From: Candidatus Promineofilum glycogenicum
GTDB lineage: Bacteria > Chloroflexota > Anaerolineae > Promineifilales > Promineifilaceae
Direction: 5' to 3'
DNA length: 64,000 bases
Assembly: GCA_016707605.1 (NCBI GenBank)
Contig: JADJHJ010000014.1
Location: 1 to 64,000 of the forward strand
The notes under the pieces were generated by a model, which saw only the letters and a list, made by a program, of their open reading frames with translations, did not search any database and was not told where the DNA came from. The translations under genes and the position numbers were made by a program. Below are positions 26,774 to 37,881 of the stretch, in pieces (the stretch's first letter is position 1; each line of letters starts with the position of its first letter).

Positions 26774-27126
26774 TCAATCAGGGCGACATCTACTGGCTCA
26801 ACTTTGGGCCGCCCTATGGTTCCGAGCCGGGCTATCGACGCCCCCACCTCGTGATCCAAAACAATGCTCACAATCACAGCCCTCTCAACACCGTGCTCGT
26901 CTGCGCGATTACAACGAATTTGGAGCGAGCCTTAATCCCCGGCAATGTCCTCCTGGCTAAGGGCGAAGGCTTGCTCCCAAGGCGCAGCGTTGTGATCGTT
27001 ACTCAGGTCTCAGCTGTGGATAAGTCTCGCCTGACAGAGAAAATTGGAACGCTTCCACTCAGCCGGGTTCGAGAAGTGCTCAAGGGCGTGGCGCTAGTGC
27101 TGGAACCACGCGAACGTCGCGACTAG
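26767..27126 (+). CDS. MazF/PemK-family mRNA interferase toxin
   Basis: 119 residues. N-terminal NQGDIYWLNFGPPYGSEPG with RRPHLVIQNN, then TNLERALIPGNVLL and SVVIVTQVSAVDK match the PemK/MazF barrel. The Arg in GYRRPHLV and the Thr in VIVTQVS are the usual catalytic pair. Cleaves single-stranded RNA at short motifs; the motif here is unknown. Co-translated with the overlapping antitoxin. Confidence 0.94.
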   Translation: MVINQGDIYWLNFGPPYGSEPGYRRPHLVIQNNAHNHSPLNTVLVCAITTNLERALIPGNVLLAKGEGLLPRRSVVIVTQVSAVDKSRLTEKIGTLPLSRVREVLKGVALVLEPRERRD

Positions 27127-27129
27127 CGA

Positions 27130-27987
27130 CTACGAACCCAGTGGTTCATCGGTAAAACCTGAGTAGCCCACCGGCCCCTTCCCATGCTCCGGCACCTCCC
27201 ACGTCTTGCGCCACAGCGACCCGCCGCCGTCGATGCGGATCGACTCGCCGGTGATGAACGCCGCCGCCGGCGACAGCAGGAAGACGATGGCCGCGCTGAC
27301 CTCGGCCTCCGTGCCCATTCGCTTCAGGGGGATGTCGCGCACGTTCTGCTCGATCATCGGCCGCGCCGCCTCCGGGTAGCGGTCCAGCCCGCTGGAGGCG
27401 ATCAGCCCCGGCGCGACGGCGTTGACGCGCACGCCCGCCCGCGCCCACTCCACGGCCAGGGTCTTGGTCAGGTTCTCGATGCCCGCCCGCGCCGCGGCCG
27501 AGTGGGCCATGCCGGGGAAGCCGCGCCACATCTCGATCAGCATGTTGACGATGGCCCCGCCGTGGTCGTTCATGTGGCGGTTGAACGCCTCGCGGCACAT
27601 CAGGAACGTGCCGGTCAGGTTCGTCTCCACCACCGCCCGCCAGCCCTTGAGCGAGATCATCTCCGCCGGGCTGAGGAACTGGCCGCCGGCGTTGTTGACC
27701 AGGCCGTGGAGCTGGCCCCGCTCGGCCAGCACGAAGTCGAACAGCGCCCGCACCTGCTCCTCCTCGCGGATGTTGCAGACGAAGCGCGACGCCACGCCGC
27801 CGGCGGCCTCGATCTCCTCTTGCACGCGGACGAGGTTCTCCTCGGTGCGCGCCGCCAGGACGACGTGCGCCCCCAGCGACGCCAGCTCATGGGCCACGGC
27901 GCGGCCGATGCCTGTGCCGCCGCCGGTGACGACAATCGTTTGCCCGGCGAAGAGGCCGGGGCGGAAAATGGAGTGGTAGTGATTCAT
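27130..27987 (-). CDS. SDR of the peroxisomal trans-2-enoyl-CoA reductase / dienoyl-CoA reductase type
   Basis: 285 residues. TGGGTGIG cofactor loop, NNAGGQFLSPAEMISLKGW and HSAAARAGIENLTKTLAVEW closely follow the PECR/DECR group. In this group the usual YXXXK is replaced by an AARAG-type segment; here no Tyr is seen at that position. The C-terminus (RIDGGGSLWRKTW) is also typical. It is separated from the APH and acyl-CoA dehydrogenase genes, same strand, by a palindrome pair, and with them suggests an acyl-CoA pathway. Confidence 0.9.
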   Translation of the reverse strand: MNHYHSIFRPGLFAGQTIVVTGGGTGIGRAVAHELASLGAHVVLAARTEENLVRVQEEIEAAGGVASRFVCNIREEEQVRALFDFVLAERGQLHGLVNNAGGQFLSPAEMISLKGWRAVVETNLTGTFLMCREAFNRHMNDHGGAIVNMLIEMWRGFPGMAHSAAARAGIENLTKTLAVEWARAGVRVNAVAPGLIASSGLDRYPEAARPMIEQNVRDIPLKRMGTEAEVSAAIVFLLSPAAAFITGESIRIDGGGSLWRKTWEVPEHGKGPVGYSGFTDEPLGS

Positions 27988-27995
27988 GTCTTATT

Positions 27996-28061
27996 GTGGC
28001 ACAGGATTCTTATCCTGTGCTCCCTAACTGGCCGGCGCACAGGATAAGAATCCTGTGCCAC
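27996..28061. repeat. Inverted pair of REP-B palindromes
   Basis: Left 27996-28020 begins GTGGCACAGGATTCTTATCC; right 28037-28061 is its exact reverse complement. Another copy with GTAG at its foot lies inside leuS (49325-49349). Confidence 0.95.
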
Positions 28062-28072
28062 ACGAACTTGGG

Positions 28073-29128
28073 CTATAGCCCGGCCACCTCGGCTGCGCGA
28101 CGGGCCAGCAACGGGATCATCGGCTCCATCGCCGCAAAGCGCGCGTCCTGCGTCTGGCCGCGGGCGTAGCGAACGTAGATTTGGGCGACGATGACCGTCA
28201 GGCGGAAGAGGCCCAAGGCGTGGTAGAAGGCAATGTCGCCCACGGGACGGCCGCTCTTGTCGGCATAGCGGGCTACCAGTTCGTCGCGCGACAGGAAGCC
28301 GCCTCCCAGGGGCATCATGGCCGTGGCCTGCAGGTAGGGCGGGTCGCCCGGCTCCGTCCAGTAGGTCAGCAGCGCGCCCACGTCCGACAGCGAGTCGCCC
28401 AGCGTACACATGTCCCAGTCGAAGATGGCCACGACGCGGCCGGGGTCGTCGGCGGCCAGCATGACGTTGTCGAGCTTGTAGTCGTTATGCACCAGCGAGA
28501 CGGCGGCGCTCGACGGCACGTTGTCCCGCAGCCAGGCGTAGACGCGATCCATATCAGGCAAGTCGTGGGTCTTGGCCGCGCCCCAGCGGCGATACCAACC
28601 CTCGATCTGCCGGGCGACGAACCCGTCCGGCTTACCCAAATCGGCCAGACCCAGGGCGGCGTAATCCACGGCGTGGAAGGCGGCCAGGGCGTCAACCAGC
28701 GCCTCGCTCATGCGGCGTGGCGCGTCGAGTTGGCCGGTGAAGACGTCGGGCAGACTGCGCCGGACGACGATCCCCTGCCGCCGCTCCATGACAAAGAACG
28801 GCGCGCCAATAACGGCCAAATCGTCACAGAACAGAAAGGCTCGCGGCGCATAGGGGAAGGCTTGCCACAGCACCGACAGGACGCGGTACTCGCGCCCCAT
28901 GTCGTGGGCCGAGGCGGCTACGGGGCCGAGCGGCGGCCGCCGCAGAACGTACTGCGCCGTGCCATAGTCGAGCAGGTAAGTCAGATTGGCCGCGCCGCCG
29001 CCGAATTGGCGGATGGTCAGTGGGCGGTCGCTGCCGTCCAGCTTGCCGCGTAGATAGGCGGCCAGTGTCGCTTCATCCAGCTTCTCGTCGGGACGGACGT
29101 TGATCACGTCATCCTGTAATTGCGACAT
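28073..29128 (-). CDS. Aminoglycoside-phosphotransferase-fold kinase of the ACAD10/LvaA type
   Basis: 351 residues from the ATG at 29128; the longer frame would overlap the upstream gene. Shows FGGGAANLTYLLDYG (nucleotide loop), catalytic LVHNDYKLDNVML and Mg-binding IFDWDMCTLGDSLSDVG. This branch is not an antibiotic-resistance enzyme; it is repeatedly found next to acyl-CoA dehydrogenases, and in animals it is fused to one (ACAD10/11). In Pseudomonas the LvaA member phosphorylates 4-hydroxyacyl-CoA. The stop of the acyl-CoA dehydrogenase lies 5 bases upstream, so the two are co-translated. Confidence 0.9.
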   Translation of the reverse strand: MSQLQDDVINVRPDEKLDEATLAAYLRGKLDGSDRPLTIRQFGGGAANLTYLLDYGTAQYVLRRPPLGPVAASAHDMGREYRVLSVLWQAFPYAPRAFLFCDDLAVIGAPFFVMERRQGIVVRRSLPDVFTGQLDAPRRMSEALVDALAAFHAVDYAALGLADLGKPDGFVARQIEGWYRRWGAAKTHDLPDMDRVYAWLRDNVPSSAAVSLVHNDYKLDNVMLAADDPGRVVAIFDWDMCTLGDSLSDVGALLTYWTEPGDPPYLQATAMMPLGGGFLSRDELVARYADKSGRPVGDIAFYHALGLFRLTVIVAQIYVRYARGQTQDARFAAMEPMIPLLARRAAEVAGL

Positions 29129-29133
29129 GGTGT

Positions 29134-30330
29134 TTAGCTCGCGTATCGTCCAAGAATCCGCTTTGCCACCGACCACTTATGAACTTCATCAGGGCCGTCA
29201 TAAATCCTGGCGGCTCTTTCGTGCCGATACCAGAAGGCCAACGGCGTCTCGTCGGTCATGCCCATCGCCCCATGCACCTGAATGGCCCGATCGAGCACGT
29301 CTTGCAGCACCCCGGCCACGTGGAACTTGATCAGCGAGATGCCGTCGCGGGCGGCGTGCGCGCCCTCGCGGTCGATCTGCTGCGCCGTCTGCAACACCAG
29401 CAGCCGCGCCGCGTCGATCTCCGCCCGGCTCTCGGCCACCCAGGCCTGCACCTGCCCCATCTCGGCCAGCGCCCGCCCTGGGGCGATCTGCCGCAGCGCC
29501 GCGTGGCGGCACATCAGGTCGAAGGCCCGCTCGCAGATGCCGATCCAGCGCATGCAGTGGTGGATGCGCCCCGGCCCCAGCCGCTGCTGGGCGATGACGA
29601 AGCCCATGCCCTCCGCCCCCAGCCGGTTGCCCTGCGGCACGCGGCAATCGTCGTAGCGAATCTCGGCGTGGCTGGCCCAGCCCTGGCCGCGCTCGCCCAT
29701 CACCGACGTGTTGCGGACGATGTGGAAGCCGGGCGTGTCGGCCGGCACGATAATCATGCTGGCCCGCTGATAGCGCGAGGCGGCCGGGTCGGTGACGGCC
29801 ATGACGATGGCGAAGGCCGCGCCGTCGGCCCCGGTGCTGAACCACTTGTGGCCGCTGACCACGTAGTCGTCGCCGTCCTTGGTCGCCGTCGTGCTCAGCC
29901 AGGTGGGGTTCGAGCCGGGGTTGTCCGGTTCGGTCATGGAGAAGCAACTACGCACCTCACCGGCCAACAGCGGCCGGAGGAAGCGCTCCTGCTGCTCCGG
30001 CGTGCCATACTCGATGAGAATCTCCATGTTACCGGCGTCGGGAGCCTGGCAGTTGAGGGCGTAGTGGCCCAGGGGGGTGCGGCCGAGCACCTCGCTGACC
30101 AGCCCATGCTCGAACAGCGACAGGCCCATGCCGCCGTGTTCGGCGGCGATCTGCGGCAGCCAGAAGCCGAGGGACTTGGCCAGCCGGCGTTTCTCTTCGA
30201 TGGCCGGCAGCAGCACGTCGAAGTCATGATCCAAAAAAGGGCGCTCCAGAGGGTAGAGTTCCTCACGGACGAACTCGTCCAGAGCGCGCAGCAGCGGGCG
30301 CAACTCGGCCGTCTGCGGCTCAAACAGCAT
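29134..30330 (-). CDS. Acyl-CoA dehydrogenase (ACAD10/11-like C-terminal domain type)
   Basis: 398 residues. FAD and substrate segments CFSMTEPDNPGSNPTW, VVSGHKWFSTGAD, RRI-type LGPGRIHHCMRWIG and the C-terminal QVHGAMGMTDETPLAFWYR with RIYDGPDEVHKW are those of the ACAD10/11 and LvaC group. Forms an operon with the kinase. Likely reaction, from that precedent: conversion of 4-phosphooxyacyl-CoA to a substrate for beta-oxidation, rather than simple dehydrogenation. This remains an inference. Confidence 0.93.
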   Translation of the reverse strand: MLFEPQTAELRPLLRALDEFVREELYPLERPFLDHDFDVLLPAIEEKRRLAKSLGFWLPQIAAEHGGMGLSLFEHGLVSEVLGRTPLGHYALNCQAPDAGNMEILIEYGTPEQQERFLRPLLAGEVRSCFSMTEPDNPGSNPTWLSTTATKDGDDYVVSGHKWFSTGADGAAFAIVMAVTDPAASRYQRASMIIVPADTPGFHIVRNTSVMGERGQGWASHAEIRYDDCRVPQGNRLGAEGMGFVIAQQRLGPGRIHHCMRWIGICERAFDLMCRHAALRQIAPGRALAEMGQVQAWVAESRAEIDAARLLVLQTAQQIDREGAHAARDGISLIKFHVAGVLQDVLDRAIQVHGAMGMTDETPLAFWYRHERAARIYDGPDEVHKWSVAKRILGRYAS

Positions 30331-30420
30331 GGCTCACCTCCTGTACAGAACGGGGCCGACCGCCCGACGAACGCCGCGCTTCCAGTGAGGCGAATCAATC
30401 GGGTAGTGGCCGGCGCGGGC

Positions 30421-30846
30421 TTAGACGTTGGACGCGAACGCCTGGACGGCGGTGTCTACGTCGTCGTAGATGTGGAGAAACGCGCTGAAGCCGGTCATCT
30501 CCAGCGATTTGCGCACGCGGCTCTGGGGGTTGACCAGCGTGCAGCACGTCTCGAAGCCCTCCTGCTCCACGTCAGAGGCGATGGCGTGGAAGGCGCTCCA
30601 GCCCAGGTCGGGGCTGGGCGGCTCGTCGCCGCGCATGACCAGCGCCGCGCTGTGCAGGGCCACAAGGCCGGAACTGGACAGGAAGGAGACGTTCGACAGG
30701 TCGATGACCAGTTGGCGTGTGCCCCCCTCATACAGTTGGCGCACGCGCTCGATCACGTCCAGATAGTTCGAGGCATCCAGTTCGCCGCTCAGGGTCATCA
30801 CCTGCACGGGAACGGGGTCAGCAATTGGGTAAGTGCCTATCTCCAT
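30421..30846 (-). CDS. STAS-domain anti-sigma-factor-antagonist-like protein
   Basis: 141 residues. SGELDASNYLDVIERV, LVIDLSNVSFLSSSGLVAL and a C-terminal helix match the SpoIIAA fold. The usual Asp-Ser pair before SG is SSS (57-59), so Ser58 is the expected phosphorylation site but the acidic neighbour is missing. A 25-residue insertion after the SSSG helix (PPSPDLGWSAFHAIASDVE) makes it longer than typical SpoIIAA. No partner kinase or phosphatase gene is nearby. Confidence 0.87.
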   Translation of the reverse strand: MEIGTYPIADPVPVQVMTLSGELDASNYLDVIERVRQLYEGGTRQLVIDLSNVSFLSSSGLVALHSAALVMRGDEPPSPDLGWSAFHAIASDVEQEGFETCCTLVNPQSRVRKSLEMTGFSAFLHIYDDVDTAVQAFASNV

Positions 30847-30969
30847 AGTTGAACCTGCTGTCTGTTTCTCGATGGCCCACAGCCTGATTGACGGACGATT
30901 CTGTTACCGGATTCTACAACAGAGAGAGGAGTTCGCCATCTTACGCGCCGCACAGCCTCTCTCCCGTGG

Positions 30970-31446
30970 CTACGACGCGGCCGGCGGCTGGAGCGCCGCC
31001 CGCAGCCGGTCGATGAACGCCACCTGCGCGGCCAGTAGCTTGTCCCGCGCCTCGTCGACGCCGAACCAGCCGGCGCGGTCGATCTCCGGGTAGCGCCGCC
31101 ACGTGCCCTTGGGCCACTGGACGGCGTAGGTGTTGCTGACAATGGCCGCGGCATCGATGTCCCCCTCGACCGCCCAGGCGTGGACGATCTTGCCGCCCTT
31201 TTGCGTCACTTCGCCCAGGGGGATGAAGGCCGCGTCGGGCGCGTCGAGGCGCGTGCCGGTCTCTTCGTGGAACTCGCGCCGGGCGGCGGCCAGCGGCTCT
31301 TCGTCCGGCTCATACAACCCCTTGGGAATCGACCACACGCCGGCGTCCTTGTCCTTCCAGAACGGCCCGCCGGGGTGGGCCAGGAACAGTTCCAACTGGC
31401 CGTCACGCCGGCGATAGAGAAGGATTCCGGCGCTATGAAGGGGCAT
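30970..31446 (-). CDS. NUDIX hydrolase
   Basis: 158 residues. The Nudix box runs from G43 to T65: G, x5, E49, x7, REFHEETGT, fully conserved catalytic glutamates. The N-terminus SAGILLYRRRDGQLELFLAHPGGPFW resembles the diadenosine-polyphosphate and (p)ppGpp-type members. Hydrolyses a nucleoside diphosphate linked to another group; the substrate is not determined. Confidence 0.95.
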   Translation of the reverse strand: MPLHSAGILLYRRRDGQLELFLAHPGGPFWKDKDAGVWSIPKGLYEPDEEPLAAARREFHEETGTRLDAPDAAFIPLGEVTQKGGKIVHAWAVEGDIDAAAIVSNTYAVQWPKGTWRRYPEIDRAGWFGVDEARDKLLAAQVAFIDRLRAALQPPAAS

Positions 31447-31629
31447 GATTCGACCTCTTTAGATAAGTAGACCTTGACGACGCTCGTCCAGCGCTTGCAT
31501 CTGTCGCAAAGAATGTTACCCTTTCCTTCCCCAAAAGCGATGGCCGTCCCTGTTTTCATTATGGCAGCGATGCCACGCACAAAAGTGACGCGCGCCAAAA
31601 TCACGGCGTGATAGCGAAAGGAGTATCTC

Positions 31630-32715
31630 ATGGCAAAGGAAAAGCTAACTGCGGCTGAGTGGGAGCTGGTGAAAGACGCTCCCTTGTGGGTCAACTTCGT
31701 CCTGTGGGCCGGCGACAAAAAAGGAATGGCCGGAACCGAACGGCGCGAGAAGGCGGCTCTCGAAGAGACGCTGAAGAACTATCGCACCACAAATGCCCTG
31801 ATTCGGGAGGTTCTGGCCGACGACAGCGAGCCGTCCGAGCAGCTTAAGAAGGTGTCCAAGGCTGAGGCCGAAGTTGCCCTGGGGCGCATCGCCTCGATCG
31901 TCGAAAGCAAACTAGGCGATGATGACCTGGACGCGATGAACGAGTTCTTGCTGCAGGTCGGCCGCAACGTGGCCGCCGCCGCCAGCGAGAATACGCTGGG
32001 CATGGGCGATAAGGTCAGCAAGCACGAGGGGGCGGCGCTCAAGGAACTGGAAGTCCTGTTGCGGGCGACTGACGCGCAGAAGAAGGCCCGCCGCGACAAC
32101 GCGCTGAAGGAGCAGGCGGCGACGGCGGCCGCGGCCAAACAGCAGGCCGACGCCAAGGCCACGGCCGACCAGGCCCGTAAGGATGCCGCAGCCAAGGCCG
32201 AGCAAGCCCGTAAGGACATGGAAGCCAAGGCCAAGGCCGACCAGGAAAAGAAGGAGGCCGCACAAAAGGAGCGCCTGGAGGAGGCCCGCGAGAAGGTCGA
32301 GGCCCGGCAGAAGGAAGCCGAGCAGAAGGAACGGCTGGAGGAGGCCCGCCAGAAGGTCGAGGCCCGCCAGAAGGAAGCCCAGGCCGAGCGCGAGGCCAAG
32401 GCCCGCGAGGAAGCGGCCCGCGCCGAGGCCGAAGCCAAGGCCCGCGAAGAAGCCGCTCGCGCCGAGGCCGAAAGGGTCGCCGCCGAGAAGGCCGCGGCCG
32501 AAAAGGCGGCGGCCGAGAAGCAGGCCGCGCCGCGCTTCACCGAGTTCATCGCCGAGCACACTGTCGTGGCTGGCGACAACCTGAGCTTCATCTCCCAGAA
32601 GTACTACGGCCACCAGGGCAACTTCCGCCTGATCTACGAGGCCAACAAGGATGTCATTGGCGACAACATGAGCCTCATCCGGCCGGGGCAGAAGTTGCGG
32701 ATTCCGAAGCTGTAG
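31630..32715 (+). CDS. LysM-domain protein with a long Ala/Lys/Glu coiled coil
   Basis: 361 residues, no signal peptide. Residues 1-150 are helical, unknown (KEKLTAAEWELVKDAPLWVN). Residues about 155-305 are a highly charged coiled coil built from repeats such as QKERLEEAREKVEARQKEAE and AREEAARAEAEAK. The last 50 residues form a LysM domain (HTVVAGDNLSFISQKYYG ... NMSLIRPGQKLRIP). The cytoplasmic N-terminus plus LysM resembles the potassium-binding BON-LysM and tail-associated groups rather than secreted hydrolases. Followed by a terminator. Confidence 0.8.
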   Translation: MAKEKLTAAEWELVKDAPLWVNFVLWAGDKKGMAGTERREKAALEETLKNYRTTNALIREVLADDSEPSEQLKKVSKAEAEVALGRIASIVESKLGDDDLDAMNEFLLQVGRNVAAAASENTLGMGDKVSKHEGAALKELEVLLRATDAQKKARRDNALKEQAATAAAAKQQADAKATADQARKDAAAKAEQARKDMEAKAKADQEKKEAAQKERLEEAREKVEARQKEAEQKERLEEARQKVEARQKEAQAEREAKAREEAARAEAEAKAREEAARAEAERVAAEKAAAEKAAAEKQAAPRFTEFIAEHTVVAGDNLSFISQKYYGHQGNFRLIYEANKDVIGDNMSLIRPGQKLRIPKL

Positions 32716-32740
32716 GCCAGACACTACACTCAGGAATGCG

Positions 32741-32776
32741 AAAGCGTCGCTACGCTTTAGGTGTAGCGACGCTTTT
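32741..32776 (+). terminator. Rho-independent terminator after the LysM gene
   Basis: Arms 32741-32753 (AAAGCGTCGCTAC) and 32763-32775 are perfectly complementary around a 9-base loop; TTTTC follows. Confidence 0.88.
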
Positions 32777-32802
32777 CATTTGGGCCTGGCCAGAACGATG
32801 AC

Positions 32803-34358
32803 CTAACTGATTTCCAGCCTGGCGACCCTATCCTGCGCGGTGGGGACGTGGTGATAGCTGAACCATACGTCGCCTGTGGCTTCATCAACAGCCATGTGAC
32901 GAATCAGAGCCAGGGGTGTGGGCAGGGGGTATTCGATAAACGTCTCGGTGACAGGGTCAAAGCTGGCCACACGATTCGCGGCAGCGTAACCGATCCAGAC
33001 CTTATTTCTCTGTCTATCCACTTTGACAACGTATGGCTCGGCATTCTTCGTGGGTGTGGCCCATTCGGTGAAGGTCTCACTATTCGGATTGAACATGGCC
33101 AAACGCCCGCCCGAAAACTCAGGAATCCATAGATTGCCGGCCGCGTCAAAATCAAAACGGCGCGGGCCGCTGGTCGATTCGGGCAACTCATAGTGAACCA
33201 CTTCGCCCGTTGGCGGCTCCAGCTTATAGATGCGATTCCAGTTCAAGTCCGACCCCCAGACCACGTCATTAGCGTCAACGCGCAGGTCGTAAGAGATGGG
33301 CAGCCCCGTTAAATTCGACGTATTGTTATCGGGAATATCGAACCTCTGAATTGACCCATCCTGGGCATCAATGCGTACCACCTGGCCGGGGTTGGCCTTG
33401 AAATGCCCATTGGCCCAGGCGTTGCCGTCGGAGTCGATGGCGATGCTGTGGGCGTACATGCCTATAGAATTAGCACATACATGTCATCGCTGAACATGCC
33501 GGTCACGATCACCTGTCCGTTGGCATCCAGCACCAGGTCATGCGGGCCAACGCCGGGAAAATCATACTCGGTAAGGCGCATCGCTTGCGCTGCGGCCGAA
33601 ATGGGCAGCGGTTGCGGCGGGGTCGCCTCGTCGGTCAAATACTCCGCCAGCCAGGCCGCCGTCCGGGGTATGTCCATCGGCCCGATGATGGGAAACTCGC
33701 TGCGCGGCCCATAGTAGCCGTGCATCTTTTTGATCGAGGTTTCCCACTGGCTTGACGTGGGCCAGCCGTTGTAGGCCTGGCGGGGCCAGCCCAACTGATG
33801 ACAGCCCTGGCAATCGAGAATGAATTGACGCGTCTCATCCCCATCGGGCAGCAGGCTCAGCCACTCCGCCCCGCTGACTTGCGCGGCGATGTCGGCATCG
33901 GGAGTCAGTTTAAACGGGATACTCTGTGGCGAGGATGGCTCCGTTTCAACGATCTCTGTCAGCGACCTTGCATAACCAAACCCACGCGCGGAGACAGAAT
34001 ACCGCCCGGCCGGGAGGTCGGTGAATTGATAGTCGCCCTCTTCATTAGACAAGACGGTGATGACCATCCCTTTGTTGTTTCGCGCCTGGACGAAGGCGTG
34101 GGGTATCGGCGCGTTGGTGTCGTTGGCGGTGATTTGGCCGGTGATGCTAACGATTTCATTTGCCAGCATGGACGTCGTCGTGGGGGTTTCTGTTTTGGTT
34201 ATAGTCTCAGGGATTTCTGCCTGTTCTTGCGCTTCCGATCCGACCGTTGCCATAGGCGTCTCAGTTTCGCTGGTGGTATTTGTTTGTGGCGTAGTCGCGC
34301 AGGCAGTGAGGGCTAGGAAAAGAAACAAAGCAATGGCGCGTTTGATAACAGGCATCAA
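32803..34358 (-). CDS. Lipoprotein with regulatory-like domain, monohaem site and Vgb-like beta-propeller (frameshift)
   Basis: About 518 residues when the frames at 33462-34358 and 32803-33459 are joined. Lipobox LALTAC (C20), acidic/Thr linker, a carboxypeptidase-regulatory-type beta domain (ITGQITANDTNAPIPHAFV ... DYQFTDLPAGRYSVSARG), one CXXCH (CQGCHQLG), then a streptogramin-lyase-like propeller (VGPHDLVLDANGQVIVTG ... HSIAIDSDGNAWANGHF). The junction reads MYV, then ANSIGMYAHS in the next frame, so one base appears lost near 33470. Alternatively two overlapping genes. Likely an extracytoplasmic c-type cytochrome-linked sensor or enzyme; its substrate is unknown. Confidence 0.78.
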
Positions 34359-34450
34359 TCCCTCCCGAGAATTTCTTCAAATTGTAAGGAACGCACTTGC
34401 TGTGTCAATCTGATGGGAGGCCTTTATTTCAGCCATTCTCATCCAAATAC

Positions 34451-34482
34451 AAAAACGTCCCCACTGTTTTCGTCAGGGACGT
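34451..34482 (-). terminator. Terminator of the RelBE-like operon
   Basis: On the minus strand, ACGTCCC (34482-34476) pairs with GGGACGT (34461-34455) around a 14-base loop, and TTTTTG follows. It lies 31 bases after the toxin stop codon. Confidence 0.75.
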
Positions 34483-34512
34483 CTTCTATCTATTAAATCT
34501 AAATATTGCCAA

Positions 34513-34797
34513 TCAATATACTTCGTCGTGCGTGCCGATGTCGAGCAAGATAATGACCTCTTCTTTAGTATGAGGATCAACCTCAAAAGCAAATACAATT
34601 CGGCAATCATACCCACAAGAACAAGCCCACAAGCCGGTCAACACACCGCTGAGCTTATGGGCTCCTAACTTAGGCGCGAACGCGTCGGCTTCCATCTGCT
34701 TGAGAGCCGCATCGATGTGTTTTCTCAATACTGGCTCATGCTTGGTAAACTTGCGATAGGCTCTTTTGAATTTTGGAGTGAGGACGAGCTTTTTCAT
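34513..34797 (-). CDS. RelE/YafQ-like mRNA interferase toxin
   Basis: 94 residues. LVLTPKFKRAYRKFTKHEP, KLGAHKLSGVLTGLWACSCGYDCRIVFAF and the C-terminal LLDIGTHDEVY follow the RelE/ParE pattern; the terminal His-Asp-Glu region resembles YafQ. Ribosome-dependent mRNA cleavage is expected for this group. Its ATG overlaps the antitoxin TGA by four bases. Confidence 0.9.
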   Translation of the reverse strand: MKKLVLTPKFKRAYRKFTKHEPVLRKHIDAALKQMEADAFAPKLGAHKLSGVLTGLWACSCGYDCRIVFAFEVDPHTKEEVIILLDIGTHDEVY

Positions 34798-35015
34798 TCC
34801 TCATCCATAGCCGCCTGATGCAACTCATCCAGGGCGTCTTCTACTCCCCTGGCCCGCAATTTACCGGCGCGGAACTCGGCTAAAGATTCCTCGGCGTCCA
34901 TTGCCATCTCGTTGCGACGTGCCTCGATCTGACGACTTTGCAAGATATCGAGCAGCATCGCACGTTGATCCAGTGTCAATTGCATGGCGGCATCTATGGC
35001 TTGGTCAAGCGTCAT
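34794..35015 (-). CDS. Antitoxin partner of the RelE-like toxin
   Basis: 73 residues. MTLDQAIDAAMQLTLDQRAMLLDILQ is a helical N-terminus like that of 'addiction module component' antitoxins, followed by an acidic/basic tail (EESLAEFRAGKLRARG) that would wrap the toxin. AGGTGA precedes the ATG. The gene order, antitoxin first with an ATGA overlap, is standard. Confidence 0.85.
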   Translation of the reverse strand: MTLDQAIDAAMQLTLDQRAMLLDILQSRQIEARRNEMAMDAEESLAEFRAGKLRARGVEDALDELHQAAMDEE

Positions 35016-35353
35016 GTTTCACCTCGTTACTCTATACTTGCGGCATCTACTTTAAGGCACGCGTGGTAGCGGAGTGGAACGCACCCAATTTACATCCCCC
35101 TATTGTAAGGAAAGCTTGCCATTATCCTGTTGAGCCAATTGCTGTAAGGAATAGACCCTTTTCCCATCGTCTCTTTTGAATGGAATCCACTCCGGTGCAG
35201 TATCAAAGCTGAATTCTATTAGGTCATATGATTTTCGATGAAGCATTATAGCTCATCAGTACTCGAACCACTAGACGCTTGAGCAGTGAGGGATTACAGA
35301 AGATGTACTTGGTTGATTATCCGAACCTGAGTACATCATGCTCCGATAGAACG
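35016..35353. other. AT-richer intergenic stretch, no gene seen
   Basis: Noticeably lower GC than its surroundings. It contains start regions for the antitoxin on the minus strand, but I see no coding frame with codon bias, no RNA gene and no clear repeat. It may be the scar of transferred DNA that arrived with the toxin-antitoxin pair. Confidence 0.5.
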
Positions 35354-35387
35354 AAAAAGCGCCGCCACCTGATAGGGTAGCAGCGCT
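35354..35387 (-). terminator. Terminator of lon
   Basis: Arms 35358-35369 and 35376-35387 pair at 10 of 12 positions around a 6-base loop. The A-run at 35354-35358 gives a T-tract on the minus strand, 50 bases after the lon stop. Confidence 0.7.
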
Positions 35388-35437
35388 CGTTTCGCCCGCT
35401 TAGAACTAATCGTTTGCCGCAGTCCTACCCACAAGGC

Positions 35438-37849
<2,412 letters not shown>

Positions 37850-37881
37850 CTAGGTGTCCTCTGCCGCCGCCTCGTAAGGAA

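Noticed and set aside
28073..29128. Aminoglycoside resistance gene
   Set aside because: Belongs to the acyl-CoA-dehydrogenase-linked APH branch and is co-translated with one.
29179..30852. 557-codon plus-strand frame opposite the acyl-CoA dehydrogenase and STAS genes
   Set aside because: Spans two unrelated genes in antisense, with low-complexity composition and no motif.
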